Positions 1-9,625 of a DNA stretch of 64,000 nt are shown in pieces. The notes under the pieces were generated by a model that had not been told where the DNA came from, ran no database searches, and worked only from the letters and a program-made list of their open reading frames with translations. Made by a program: the position numbers and the translations under genes. Source of the stretch: Ceriagrion tenellum (lineage: Eukaryota; Arthropoda; Insecta; Odonata; Coenagrionidae). The stretch covers positions 116,953,117 through 117,017,116 of the forward strand of contig OY720639.1 of the NCBI GenBank assembly GCA_963169105.1, given 5' to 3'. Each line of letters begins with the position of its first letter. The stretch's first letter is position 1.

Positions 1-535
1 GAATTAATCGAATCTATTGTGCACGATGCTACCAAGTCACAGCAATTTTAATTTAGGATGGCTCTGCGCTAATTCGCCGCCGCAATTTTGAGCTGTATTT
101 AAGCACGTGACAAAAAATATTTTTGAACATGCGATCGCCGTCATATTGGTTGATCGCTAAAATGGTTATTCCAATGTCGCGTGCGTTTACTCTTCCATCT
201 ACTGATATGTATCCTACTCAAGTCTGTAATTTTTCCTGAATGCCATCATTATAGGATGCTTTATTTTCCATCCTTTTATTTAATGTAAGTTAAGCCTTTA
301 ACTTTCTAGAGGTTTAATTTTCCTTTGCTTTCCAACTTTTTTCATTCCAATGCACGATTCGTCCTTAGTTGGCATTTTAATGCTGGAATTAGGTCGCTCT
401 CTTGCATTGCAATTACTAAGTTTGAATTGAGTATCCCGATTATGACATTAGGTACTTTTATGTGCTTTCTTGTACATTTTAGAAATTTTTTTAGCCGTTT
501 CTTCAAAGAAATGGTTGCAATATGTTCATACAAGA
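1..535. other. anonymous non-coding stretch
   Basis: AT-rich sequence with stops in all frames apart from one short open frame (325-642) that runs through the palindrome at 536-595. No repeat family, RNA gene or protein similarity was recognised. Confidence 0.6.
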
Positions 536-595
536 GTGCGAAATTCCACAAGGAAAAAATCATCTTGATGATTATTTCCCTGTGGAATTTCGCAC
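536..595. repeat. near-perfect 60-nt palindrome (hairpin)
   Basis: The arms 536-564 and 567-595 are reverse complements over 29 bases with two mismatches, leaving only a 2-base centre. Both outer ends read GTGCGAAATTCCAC into the centre. The very small loop argues against a microRNA precursor and for a head-to-head junction of two identical ends or a tiny foldback element. A related ATTCCACA motif occurs in the foldback at 18470 and after the ribozyme-like motif near 41050, so it may belong to the same element class; that link is inference. Confidence 0.8.
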
Positions 596-1045
596 AATTG
601 TGCAGTGCGGGTGACTCCGTAAAAGTGGAACTCCGTGGCTAGTCCCGGATAGCTTAAATCTGTTTCATATAAGGGTTTTACTTCAAATTAATTTGTGTCA
701 AAGCCGATTTCAAATTCAAAATCTTCATTTTTTTCTCCAGGGCTATCCGAGTAAACAGATCAGATATCCGAACATGTTTTAGATATCATGATAAAATTCA
801 CTTTGCGTTATTTGGTCTAATTCCCATATCCATGATTACGCAGTAACTCCCCGACAGAATGTTTTTGTGCGCACTGCGGAGCGTGTTCATTAAAAAAAAG
901 AAGAAAATAATAAGAGTCGCTTCGTTTTAAATGTTTGCGGAATCAGTTCCGGGCGTCGGGGCCAGTGTGATGAATCACAGTCCGGATTTCCATCGCCCTT
1001 TGTAGTCCCCGCTTTTAAGTATTTGCTCGTTTTTATAAGCCGCCA
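596..1045. other. anonymous non-coding stretch
   Basis: Mixed-composition DNA between the palindrome and the pyrimidine island. No repeat, RNA gene or coding signal was seen. Confidence 0.55.
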
Positions 1046-2130
1046 TTGGAAGGAAGGGTGTGGAGGGAGGGGGGGGGGAAGCAAAGCACCCTCTTCCTCA
1101 ACCTCCCCCCCACCCTCCCGCCCCTCGCTCCTTCGTCACAGGCGACCAACCACCGCTCCCCGCTCCCCGAACCCCTTCAACGCTCTCTAGGGTCCACGCC
1201 TGAGGGATACACACCCTCTTTCTTAATCTGCCACCCTCCCTACTCCAATCCTAACCCTTAGAGCAGCCTCCACCGGCCACCCTTTTTCTTCCCCAAGCGT
1301 CGTAATTTCACATTATGAGATAGAGAATATAAAATACGACTCAGGGTCTTCTATTCTCTTCCCCAATTTTGAATGCTTTTCTCCTCCCACTCCTCCGGCC
1401 CACCCTCTTACCCTTCACTTCATTCCTGCTCAGACGGGTCGCGTTATTTCAACCCCCATCTTTACCCTCCTATTCCCCTTCACTCCCCGCACCACCTCCC
1501 CCTTCTATATATTCCCCACTCTCTTCTTTTTCGGCGTTAAAGCTTTTTCGGACTGTACTCTCTCTCTCTCTCTCTCTAGCCGTCAGACGCACACACCACT
1601 CCCTGCCTCTATACCTCCTACTCCTCATCCCTCTTCCCCACCTCCACCAGTTTCCAAAAACACCCCTTTCCTTCTCACATCACCCACCCCTGCCCGAAAC
1701 CGACGCTTAAAATGCTTCCCCCCCCTTTTGCGTCTCTACGCCATTCACCACGCCGTCTCCTCCTTACTCACCCTTCAACCCCTGCCACTCACCCTTCGGT
1801 TTCTCCCCTCTCCCCCGCTTCCACCCCCCTGCTCCTTCCGACAGAAAGCCTCATCTTCCCTCCTCCTTCAGTAGCCCACACGCATCTACGCCCCTCTCCA
1901 CGGCCCACAAGCCATTAAAGCCTTTCTCCTCCTTCTTATTGCAAATGCGCTCACACCCCCCGCCACCACTCTTTCATGCTACCACTTCTTTATTTTTTTT
2001 CTTCTCGCCTAACTTCCATTCCCCTCCCCCGCCACCCTCCATGTCCAATTCTTAGCGCTTTTTTTTATGTGGACGGTTTTTTCTCCGCCTCCCACCCTCA
2101 TCTTTATCGCCCCTCTACCCGCTTCCTCCT
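1046..2130. repeat. long polypyrimidine island with a TC microsatellite
   Basis: After a short G-rich run at about 1049-1081, the + strand is overwhelmingly C and T for about 1 kb. A pure (TC)n run occupies 1558-1577. Three long open frames run through it, but the predicted proteins are only Pro, Ser, Leu, His and Phe, as expected from composition. There is no visible unit length outside the TC run, so this is low-complexity DNA, not a satellite. Confidence 0.75.
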
Positions 2131-2949
2131 CCCGGGCGTCCGCCATGTTGCCTTCGTTGTTTCCCCAAAACAGTTTCGTGGTCCATTACTGTTCGTTTCT
2201 CTTCTGCGGTTTTTTGTTCTTTTAATTATTGGCAAAAATTTGCATCCAAGTTTTGGTCGAGTTTTCAGCAATTCGCTCGCTTCAGAGCGAGTGCGCCCAA
2301 GTGTGTCATTAACGCAATTAATATTGCTGGCTATCGTATTAGTTTTGCGATCTCACGGGGAGAACGTTTGGGTAAGCCCGGAGGAGATTTAAGCGGCAAC
2401 GAAACAATACTCATATATCAGCCTCTTCGCTGGGATTGATTGTCATATATGTTTGTGATGCAAAGAAATCGAGATTGCATCTCGAAAAAAGAGGACAATT
2501 TTTCATCGGAATCCTTATCTCTAATTTTGGCTCGTTTGAGAGTGTTTTGAGCGTAATGCTCCGTCCACGTATATATGGACCCCTTTTTCCCTGTCTGCTT
2601 CCATCTTCCAGATTACCGAAGCCGGATTTCCCTCCATGCTTCCTTCTTTCTCCAATCATTTTTTTCTTACCTATCCACCAACTTATTCTTAATGGTGCAA
2701 ATGTCCTCAGTTAACGGTCACTTCCTCAAATAACCAACGATCAAATACACAGCCACCTATGTCTACGAATTTGATAAGCTAAGCTTGAGTCGAAAATTAA
2801 TAGTATTCAGCAACTTTTATTAACTAAGTATCGCTGCATTTATATTTTTATGGGCTCTATCATTTGCCTTCCTACACTTTAAAACTTTCACTGATTTAGG
2901 CGTAGTGTACTGGAAGCTCGTTATAATGAGAACAAAAATCGCACTGGAC
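2131..2949. other. anonymous non-coding stretch
   Basis: Ordinary composition, with short open frames on both strands that overlap each other and show no recognisable domain. Nothing else was identified before the SINE. Confidence 0.5.
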
Positions 2950-3235
2950 TGGATTTTGGGGAGGCTACCGACAACTAAGGTCATTTGCGCCAGGGAGGAA
3001 GGGTGGACAGAAACCCGGTGTCGGCATTAGCCTGCTCTTAACGAAAGGCGTCAAGGGGACTACGGCTTAACGTCTCATCCGACAGACGAAATACTATATT
3101 TGAAGTACTCTCCACATGATACTCAAGTAGGGATCGGATTTCCTCTGAAAAACATCCTTCTCTGCAGGGATTTCAACCCAGGCCGCCCGTATGATTAGCC
3201 AGTACTCTAGCCACCACACCAACCCGATCCCCAAC
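2950..3235 (-). mobile_element. tRNA-derived SINE
   Basis: Read on the minus strand, the head resembles a tRNA gene. An A-box-like GTGGCTAGAGTACTGG lies at about 3199-3214, and a B-box-like GGGTTGAAATCCC at 3167-3179. The body continues to lower coordinates and contains GACCTTAGTTGTCGGTAGCC at 2962-2981 (minus strand). An RNA polymerase III head joined to an unrelated body is the defining layout of a SINE. The cloverleaf is broken, so this is not a functional tRNA. The left end is approximate and no target duplication was identified. Confidence 0.7.
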
Positions 3236-3268
3236 AATCGCAATTTTTAATTTTTTCAATTATTACCA

Positions 3269-3307
3269 GTACTACGCGTTTCGACTCACAAAGTCATAAT
3301 CAGGTAC
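3269..3307 (-). ncRNA. hammerhead-ribozyme-like motif, core damaged
   Basis: The minus strand reads in order: stem I GUAC, box CUGAUUA, one extra U, stem II GACU with loop UUGUG and AGUC, then GAAA, self-complementary CGCG, UA at the cleavage position, and stem I partner GUAC. Every hammerhead part is present, but G8 of the CUGANGA box is U, which should abolish self-cleavage. Stem II is intact, unlike the partner copy at 3585-3623. Confidence 0.65.
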
Positions 3308-3584
3308 AAGACAATGAGAAACAGTAGAAATCGCATTTATATAGTTGAAAGAATGGATGAAAATAGGATAGAAGGTAGGGTGAGTGTGGACGTGAAAACC
3401 AAAAACCCCAAAAGAGAGGATTTTGGTTCCTTATAATAATTTTATTGCGCCTCCCTTATTTCCCGTGCATTCGTTCCCTTGTCCTCTCTTCTGAGGTTTT
3501 GTTTTCCCTCCCCATACCCTTTATCATATACTCACCCCTCCTTTCAATTTTATAAATGCGATGTCTACTGTTTCTCATTGCCTT

Positions 3585-3623
3585 GTACCTGATGATGAGT
3601 TTGTGAGTAGAAACGCGTAGTAC
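3585..3623 (+). ncRNA. hammerhead-ribozyme-like motif, stem II damaged
   Basis: Stem I GUAC (3585-3588) pairs with GUAC (3620-3623). Between them are CUGAUGA (3589-3595), an extra U, a stem II region at 3597-3609, GAAA (3610-3613), palindromic CGCG (3614-3617) and UA. Cleavage would fall after A3619. The catalytic boxes are intact, but the stem II strands GAGU and AGUA pair at only two of four positions. Stem III has no loop of its own, so any activity would need pairing between two copies, as described for some retroelement hammerheads. Confidence 0.7.
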
Positions 3624-3640
3624 TGGTAGTAAAAAATCGT

Positions 3641-6254
3641 GAAACAATGGCGAATTTTGTTCTCATTAATTTAAAACTTAATGACTTTTATGCAAGGAAT
3701 TTACCGTTTTACATTTTCTGCAACTATAGGTCACTCTCGTGTGATGAGGATTCGACCTGTGCTGATTCCATTTTTAGAATATATTCTTCCTTGAAAGAGA
3801 TCGTAGCGGCACCTATCGTATAGGCATTTAGAAGTATTAGTTAATACATTTTGAATTTGTGTTACTATTGCGATTTCAGTGGTGCGTGATTGGTAGAATT
3901 GATAAGGCGTCTGTAGATGTGTTGTCGATCACGACTAACCTATCGTTATCGAAGAACATTATAGGCCTATTCTACGCATACGAGCTTTAGTAAGGTACCC
4001 GTGCTCTGGAAGCGACTCCTCTGCACCACCTCTAAAATCAACGCCTGGCGTGCGGAGCTCATTTCCGGAAAGCCTCCGAGGAGGAAATTTTCATAAATAG
4101 GAAGGGAAAAAATGAGAGAGGGATCTACGAGCGTAGAAATTTTCGCGAAAATATAAATCACTGGTCTCCATTTTCTCTTCAAATTCGAGAATAAAAAAAA
4201 ATCCCGGGCACCGCGATGGGTGCGCATTGAAAAGCCTTACCACTGCTACCGGCTCAAAAGAGTGCCATCGCTTAGAGAGAAGGGCCCGGAATAAAAAGAA
4301 AATGAGAGAAGCCCTTTTGAGTATAATTCGTTCCTGGCGACCCGCCTGCCAGAGCCTGCCTCTCCCACCCTTTTCTTTTCATTCCTTTATTTCCTCTCTT
4401 TTGCGACCATATCTCACTCTTTGCGCAGGAGGAGGAGGGGGAGAGGTACGGAAAAAAAGGAATTTCCTTCCCGAGAAGTACCAAAGCGACGGCCATAAGA
4501 TAGCATTCCACCCTTTTTATTGTCCGCTCTCTTTGCTTGTGAAAAGCATATCTTTCTCTCCATTCCTCGCCCCTTTCCATATCTATAATCGTCCCCTTGC
4601 ATCTCAGCCTATCATCACCTTAAAAACCCCTGATTCCGTTCTCAGGTTATCATTGTTTCTCCTTGCTCTGGGCGTCACCGTCCTCCCAGATTTCAATGGG
4701 TGCGCCATGGAAACCTTTTCCCGCATTTAAGAATGTTTTCTTTACCTCAGTTTGTCCCATATGAGATTTTATATTTTGAAGCATGTCAGTGATTGGGCTC
4801 TTTTGGGCTATTTGGTTCTAAGGGCGAAGGAAAGAAATTATTTTACCTCGGTGGACAATAGTATGAAGCTGAAAAAATTCATCGCGTCATTTTATCTGAT
4901 TAACGTGACTGATGAAATTTGGTGTTAGATTATATACATGAAGGATAGATTGAAGCTTTTAATCAATAACATCACAGAAGATCTGAGAATATTCAGTATT
5001 TATTAATAGTCATCTACATATGTCATACAATTTATAATTGTTTATACATTGTTCTTAAGGCATTCCTGTATCCGCATCAACTTAAAAAAGCAAGAAAGAA
5101 TTCGTTTCTTTTATTGGGCCGTCGTTATCGAGCAATATGTAATTAGTAAATACTGTAGATTACTGGATTAAAATTTTTAAACATCCACCGAACCTGTCAG
5201 TGGTTTCATCCTGTCCTCTCTTAGAACTAAGGTTCAATTACTCCCTCTGTGAATTCATATCAGAATTATCAAAGGATTGATGTTTTGTATCTTTGAATAA
5301 AATTTACACTTTTGTTTGAGTTCTCGTTCCCAACTTCATTGATCTTTGAGTTTTATTCATCTATCTGCTTCTTAAATATTCCGATAGAGCCGTAATACAT
5401 GTCAATGTTTTACAACATAAATGTTTCTTGTTTCATTAATTTACTTACGCATGAATTATAGTGTTAAGTAACAATACAATCTTGATCCTTAGAGGTGATT
5501 AATATAGAAAGAGATATTTGGAATAGTAAGCCATTTCCTGCAAAAGCTACGTAGAATATGCGAAAATTATGAAAATAATTTATCACTCAGTGCCATCACG
5601 AGATGCATTCACTTTTGTATATATACCTAGTATGCCAAAAGTAAGTAAGGAATTTTTTTTTCAAATTATTATTTTCAAAAAAATAATGCACTCGTGATGC
5701 AAGCTTATGCGTCATAAAGTTTAGAGCAAGACTGCATATCGGCCTGAGCCCAGAATATGTCAATTTTAATTCCCGCAAAACAAGTTTCCTATCAAATACA
5801 CTGGGTAAGGAAGACAAAAACGACTTTGAACGACGGTAAAAAAATTACGGATCAACTCCTCGGGATTTGACATCTGCTACAGATATTGGACTCATTTATA
5901 TTTTCTTCGGAGTTGTTTGGCGGAAACCGAGTGCCAAGCCACTTCGATCCGCATTATTTATCGGCTCCTCGTCAAGGGATCCGTAATATCCTTCCATTCT
6001 TTTCCCGAATTGGTTATCGGCGGTGACTGGGGCTGATTTGTTCTGAGGACGTACGTACCGAGTGCATTCAAAAAGTCGGAGCCGCCTTTAACGAGATAAG
6101 GGAATTCAACGTCGCGGTTTCATGCCTCGGGGATGAAGGAGGAAAATGGGGGGAGGGACGGAATAAAATTTTTTTCACGGTTCATCCATTTTCAAAGCTC
6201 AAATCAAGAGGCTGATTAATATTTCATGACCTTATCTCACAGATTCTCCGACGC
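3641..6254. other. anonymous non-coding stretch
   Basis: A small mixed pyrimidine then purine patch lies at about 4340-4470, with one open frame of 167 codons (4227-4730) that has no recognisable domain and overlaps frames on the other strand. The region from 4730 to 6100 is AT-rich with dense stops. No repeat family was recognised. Confidence 0.5.
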
Positions 6255-6670
6255 CGCTGCGTTTCTACGTCCCCCCTCTCCCCCAAACCTTCTCGTTCGC
6301 TCTCTGCGTCTCCCCCCCCCCGCACGCCCCCACATACCTCTCATCTCTCCTTTTTTATACTTCCTTATCACCTCAAATCTAATTTTTCTCATCTTCTCCC
6401 TTCATCCCTCCCATCGGCTCAGCCCATTCTCTTTCCCCAGCCTTCGTCAGCAAAGACAGTCTCTCTCCCTCCCTCCCTCTTGTTCACCCTCCCTCACGTT
6501 CTTCCTCCTTTCTCCTTCCCACCTCCGACGTGTTATATGACATTCCATCCGCGATTTTACTTCCCAACATTTTCACCTTTTTACGCTCTCATTCTCGGAC
6601 CTCCCCGCCCACGTCTTCCTTTCTTTCTAGCCTCATGTCCTCCTCCCTCCGCCCTCTTACCTCTTCCGAA
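6255..6670. repeat. polypyrimidine island
   Basis: The + strand is almost entirely C and T, with short runs such as CTCCCTCCCTCC near 6465. The two overlapping open frames through it encode low-complexity Ser/Pro/Leu/Phe sequence and are not taken as genes. Confidence 0.7.
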
Positions 6671-7822
6671 GATTGCGTTTCTTAGCGGGAGATGGTTAGC
6701 CCGGAAGGAGACCACTCAAAAAGTCAACTCACCGTTGGCGAGGACGAATGGCACCGAGTTGATGGGCTTCGGGCTGAATTTTCAATGTCCAATCAGAATT
6801 TCATACCCTGGTTGAGCTTCCATTATCTCGTTGCTTGGGTATTACGGTTACCTTTCATCGTCTGAAGTGTGGAATGCGACGGTTGGACGTAAAGTTAGCG
6901 CAGAGTAAGATTAGCAGGGCCCAAAAGAGGGATAGAATTGTGAAATGAATCTTAGCTAATGATCAGACCAAGCTGTTACACGTGTAAATGTTGACTGTTA
7001 GTTTTGAAAGTTACAACTTAAAAGATTCCTTTACTAATTCATTGAGGGCACTTCAACACACATTTTTTGCTCGAGAATACATTTGAACCCTCTGACCTTG
7101 AAACCACAAGAATTCAATATTTTTTTGAGCCTACACATATAGTCTTTTTTAAAAATCTGAAGGCTGTGAAGCAGGTGGCTTAAAAGGGATCGCAAATTAT
7201 TTGGAAAACAGCTGCTAACATCATTATTCCCGGGTCCCTTTATTTGATGCATTGGCATGTTTCAGTTACGTTCGATCGTTGCCTATTATTTCATACCATA
7301 CAGTGAAGAGGGTACTGATCATCCACCAACCAATTGCCTCTCCCACGTTTTATGAACAAATTTATTCAGTTTCTTAACTTCCACGGCACTTTTCATGTTT
7401 CGATCGCATTTCATTTTTCTGATATATTCTGAGCGCCTCTTGCATTTCAAGATGTCACAGGTTTTCCTTTTTAATCAAACTTATCCGTTTACAACCATAA
7501 TCTAGGATTAACCAACAAGAATTTGTCTTAAAATATTTGATCCAATGCTAGACTACTATTATTAATTGCAATGACTCTGAAATATCCCGGGTGAAATATT
7601 ATTTTCCGTAACTTACAGTCAACTTTTTTTCTCTCCTCTACCGAGAGTAACAGAAGACTCGTTACTCGTCAATTAAACGACTGATGATTGAGATTATACC
7701 TTAACACACCACCGCTCAAAGTTACCGGATTGTGGTGAAAATTTTTCACTGATTCCTTAACAAATAAATAAAAAATAGCTACTCAAAGTGAAGCTTCATT
7801 CGTGAAACCTTGAAACTTTATT
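6671..7822. other. anonymous non-coding stretch
   Basis: Ordinary to AT-rich DNA ending at the target duplication of the hAT element. No gene, RNA or repeat was recognised. Confidence 0.5.
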
Positions 7823-7830
7823 CCCTAAAC

Positions 7831-8068
7831 CAGGGGTGGCCAACCCGCGGCCCGCCTTGAACATTCTTCCGGCCCGCGAGATTCATCACACTTTAATACA
7901 ATAACTTTAACATAATAATAATAACTCATTGTTCCAATTTTTCACTCCAAAATAATTTCTATAGTGGGTCAAAATCTAATATGGGGATATATAATTTTAG
8001 ATGCGGCCCGCGGAGTTATGATGCATTACCAAAGTGGCCCGCAAGATCATTTTGGTTGGCCACCCCTG
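7831..8068. mobile_element. non-autonomous hAT element (MITE) with perfect 8-bp target duplication
   Basis: The 238-bp element has perfect 15-bp terminal inverted repeats, CAGGGGTGGCCAACC at 7831 and its complement ending at 8068. It is flanked by identical 8-bp copies of CCCTAAAC (7823-7830 and 8069-8076). An 8-bp duplication and CAG...CTG-type ends are the hallmarks of the hAT superfamily. Four subterminal GGCCCGC motifs (in 7847-7855, 7871-7877, 8003-8011 and 8036-8042) look like transposase-binding repeats. The interior is AT-rich and non-coding, so movement depended on a transposase supplied elsewhere. Perfect ends and duplication suggest a fairly recent insertion. Confidence 0.93.
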
Positions 8069-8076
8069 CCCTAAAC

Positions 8077-8540
8077 TGAGCTGCTTTCAAATGACGACGG
8101 TTCCTCATGATGATAAGCCATGTTATTAGAGATCTCGGTGCTTGGAGTCCGTGATGAAAAGACCCCACTGTGTTGTGGTGGCTGCACAATAGGGCCGTAT
8201 CCAAAAAGGCAAGAAAGAGGATGAGCCGGAAGAAAGGAGAAGCGATAAGGTAGAGTCGGAGGAGAGGAGGACGGAAAGGAAATGAAAAGGGTGGAAGGAT
8301 CCGACATGATAAAATGAGAACGCAGCTTGTTTGAATATACGTGCGTAGGAAAGGGGTTGGAAGAAAGGAAATGGTTGTAGGTTATCTGAAGATGACACGA
8401 AGTGTCGAAACCCGGGTCGTGCCAATAAACCTCTAGTGGAGTTAACAAAGTCATTTTCATTTGGGTTGGAAGACGTTGGTTGAGAGTGTAGTTGAGAGTG
8501 GGAAGGAAATTTTATGCCCACGTCTGGCGGTTTCAAGTTT
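8077..8540 (+). mobile_element. probable ribozyme-bearing retroelement remnant
   Basis: A purine-rich stretch (about 8200-8380) leads into the hammerhead-like motif at 8386-8418, followed by ACAAAGTCATTTTCATTTGG. The same kind of layout surrounds the motifs near 28013 and 56082. The limits are guesses and no coding sequence is convincing; the open minus-strand frames here are low in complexity. Assignment to Penelope-like or retrozyme elements rests only on the ribozyme-like motif. Confidence 0.4.
8386..8418 (+). ncRNA. hammerhead-ribozyme-like motif
   Basis: The order is CUGAAGA (8386-8392), an extra U, stem II GACAC (8394-8398), loop GAA, GUGUC (8402-8406), GAAA (8407-8410), palindromic CCCGGG (8411-8416), then UC (8417-8418). 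CUGAAGA fits the CUGANGA consensus and stem II is a perfect 5-bp helix. The weak point is stem I: the flanks UAU and GUG give only one Watson-Crick pair and wobbles, so activity in this copy is doubtful. Confidence 0.65.
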
Positions 8541-9124
8541 CTTTTGTAGTTTCATTTACTCTAATTCACATTTCAATAGCTGTTGTTGGTGAAATAGGAA
8601 CCGCTGGGTTTCTCACGTAGGCATTGCGAAACTTGGTGGCACTCACCAGCGGAGAATTGTATTACGCGTTAATGACGGGGAAAAAGATACCAAAAGACTC
8701 ATGGAGAGACCTATGGAGAAGACTCGGACGATCAACTAACATCTGTTGTATGAGTTTTCACTTATAAGCGTCATTTTCTCTACGGGCAAATGCCTACAAG
8801 TTTCGTGATACCAATACGTAATCGTCTGCTAGTCCGACGTTTACATCAACTCTGTTTTTTAAAGGGATATCATGCGACTATCACTTAGAAATAAGTAGGA
8901 AAGCCAGCGCTAATCGTTGGATGACATATTATAACTTTGACTCATCTAGTGAAGAAACAACAATAGCGTAGCTGTTTTCCTCTATTTCACTGATATGTCT
9001 CCGCTTTAATGTGGCTGAGTTCCCTGAGCACGCCATCAACAGCATTATTTAGGGGTTTCTTTCCCAGAGAAGCCGACGGTGTATGGTGGAGGGTTGGGCG
9101 AGATGATGATTTTGATGGCGTCTT
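8541..9124. other. anonymous non-coding stretch
   Basis: No gene, RNA or repeat family was recognised between the ribozyme-like remnant and the next SINE. Confidence 0.5.
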
Positions 9125-9275
9125 CATTTAGTGCAAACTTAGGTCTATGATCTCTGGCATCCAACTCTTACGCATCACAATAGCATCCATAGCCTGCGTG
9201 GAAGAAAACACATCCATGCAGGACGCGAACCCACGACCTTTAGGGTTTACAAGCGAGAACTCTAACCTTGCCTCC
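9125..9275 (-). mobile_element. tRNA-derived SINE remnant
   Basis: On the minus strand an A-box-like AAGGTTAGAGTTCTCGCTTG (9250-9269) is followed at tRNA-like spacing by a B-box-like GTGGGTTCGCGTCCTGC (9218-9234). No cloverleaf closes. The body toward lower coordinates was not matched to another copy here, so its end is approximate. Confidence 0.55.
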
Positions 9276-9289
9276 ACAGAGGCAATGGG

Positions 9290-9625
9290 GTGGAGGGGCG
9301 GAGTAGCGTGAGGATGGTAAGTAAAACGGAAGGGGTAAGGGAGGAGGGGGAGGACGAAACAGGGAGAGGAGATGAGGGGGCGGTCCGTCGGCGTTACCAT
9401 AGTAACGGGACGGGAGAAGGACGGGGGGAGTGGGAGGGTGAGAGAGAAAGAGAATGGATTCGGCGAGAACGGGGAGTCTCAGGGCGAGAAAGGGGTTCCG
9501 GAATTGGGTGATGGCCGCTACGAAAGGGGGGAGGAGGTATCCTTTATTTTTTTGAAGGGGTCGGGATGCTGGAGGGGGGTCCATGGAGAGAGAGAGAAGT
9601 AAAGGGGGATGATAGGGGGGGGGTT
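9290..9625. repeat. polypurine island
   Basis: The + strand is strongly G and A rich for over 300 bases, the mirror of the pyrimidine islands elsewhere. Open frames on both strands are rich in Arg/Gly/Glu or Pro/Leu/Ser and are composition artefacts. Confidence 0.7.

Larger units (their letters stand above)
3252..3640. mobile_element. foldback element with two ribozyme-like ends
   Basis: Two diverged copies of one sequence lie in inverted orientation. The clearest arms are 3265-3352 and 3542-3628, and weaker similarity continues inward to about 3420 and 3460. Each arm carries a hammerhead-like motif pointing outward from the centre of the element. The centre is purine-rich then pyrimidine-rich, consistent with further inverted similarity. 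The element begins just after the 5' end of the SINE. There is no coding capacity. It may be two head-to-head non-autonomous Penelope-like or retrozyme copies. Confidence 0.7.

Noticed and set aside
536..595. microRNA precursor
   Set aside because: The stem has only a 2-base centre and no terminal loop of normal size, unlike typical precursors.
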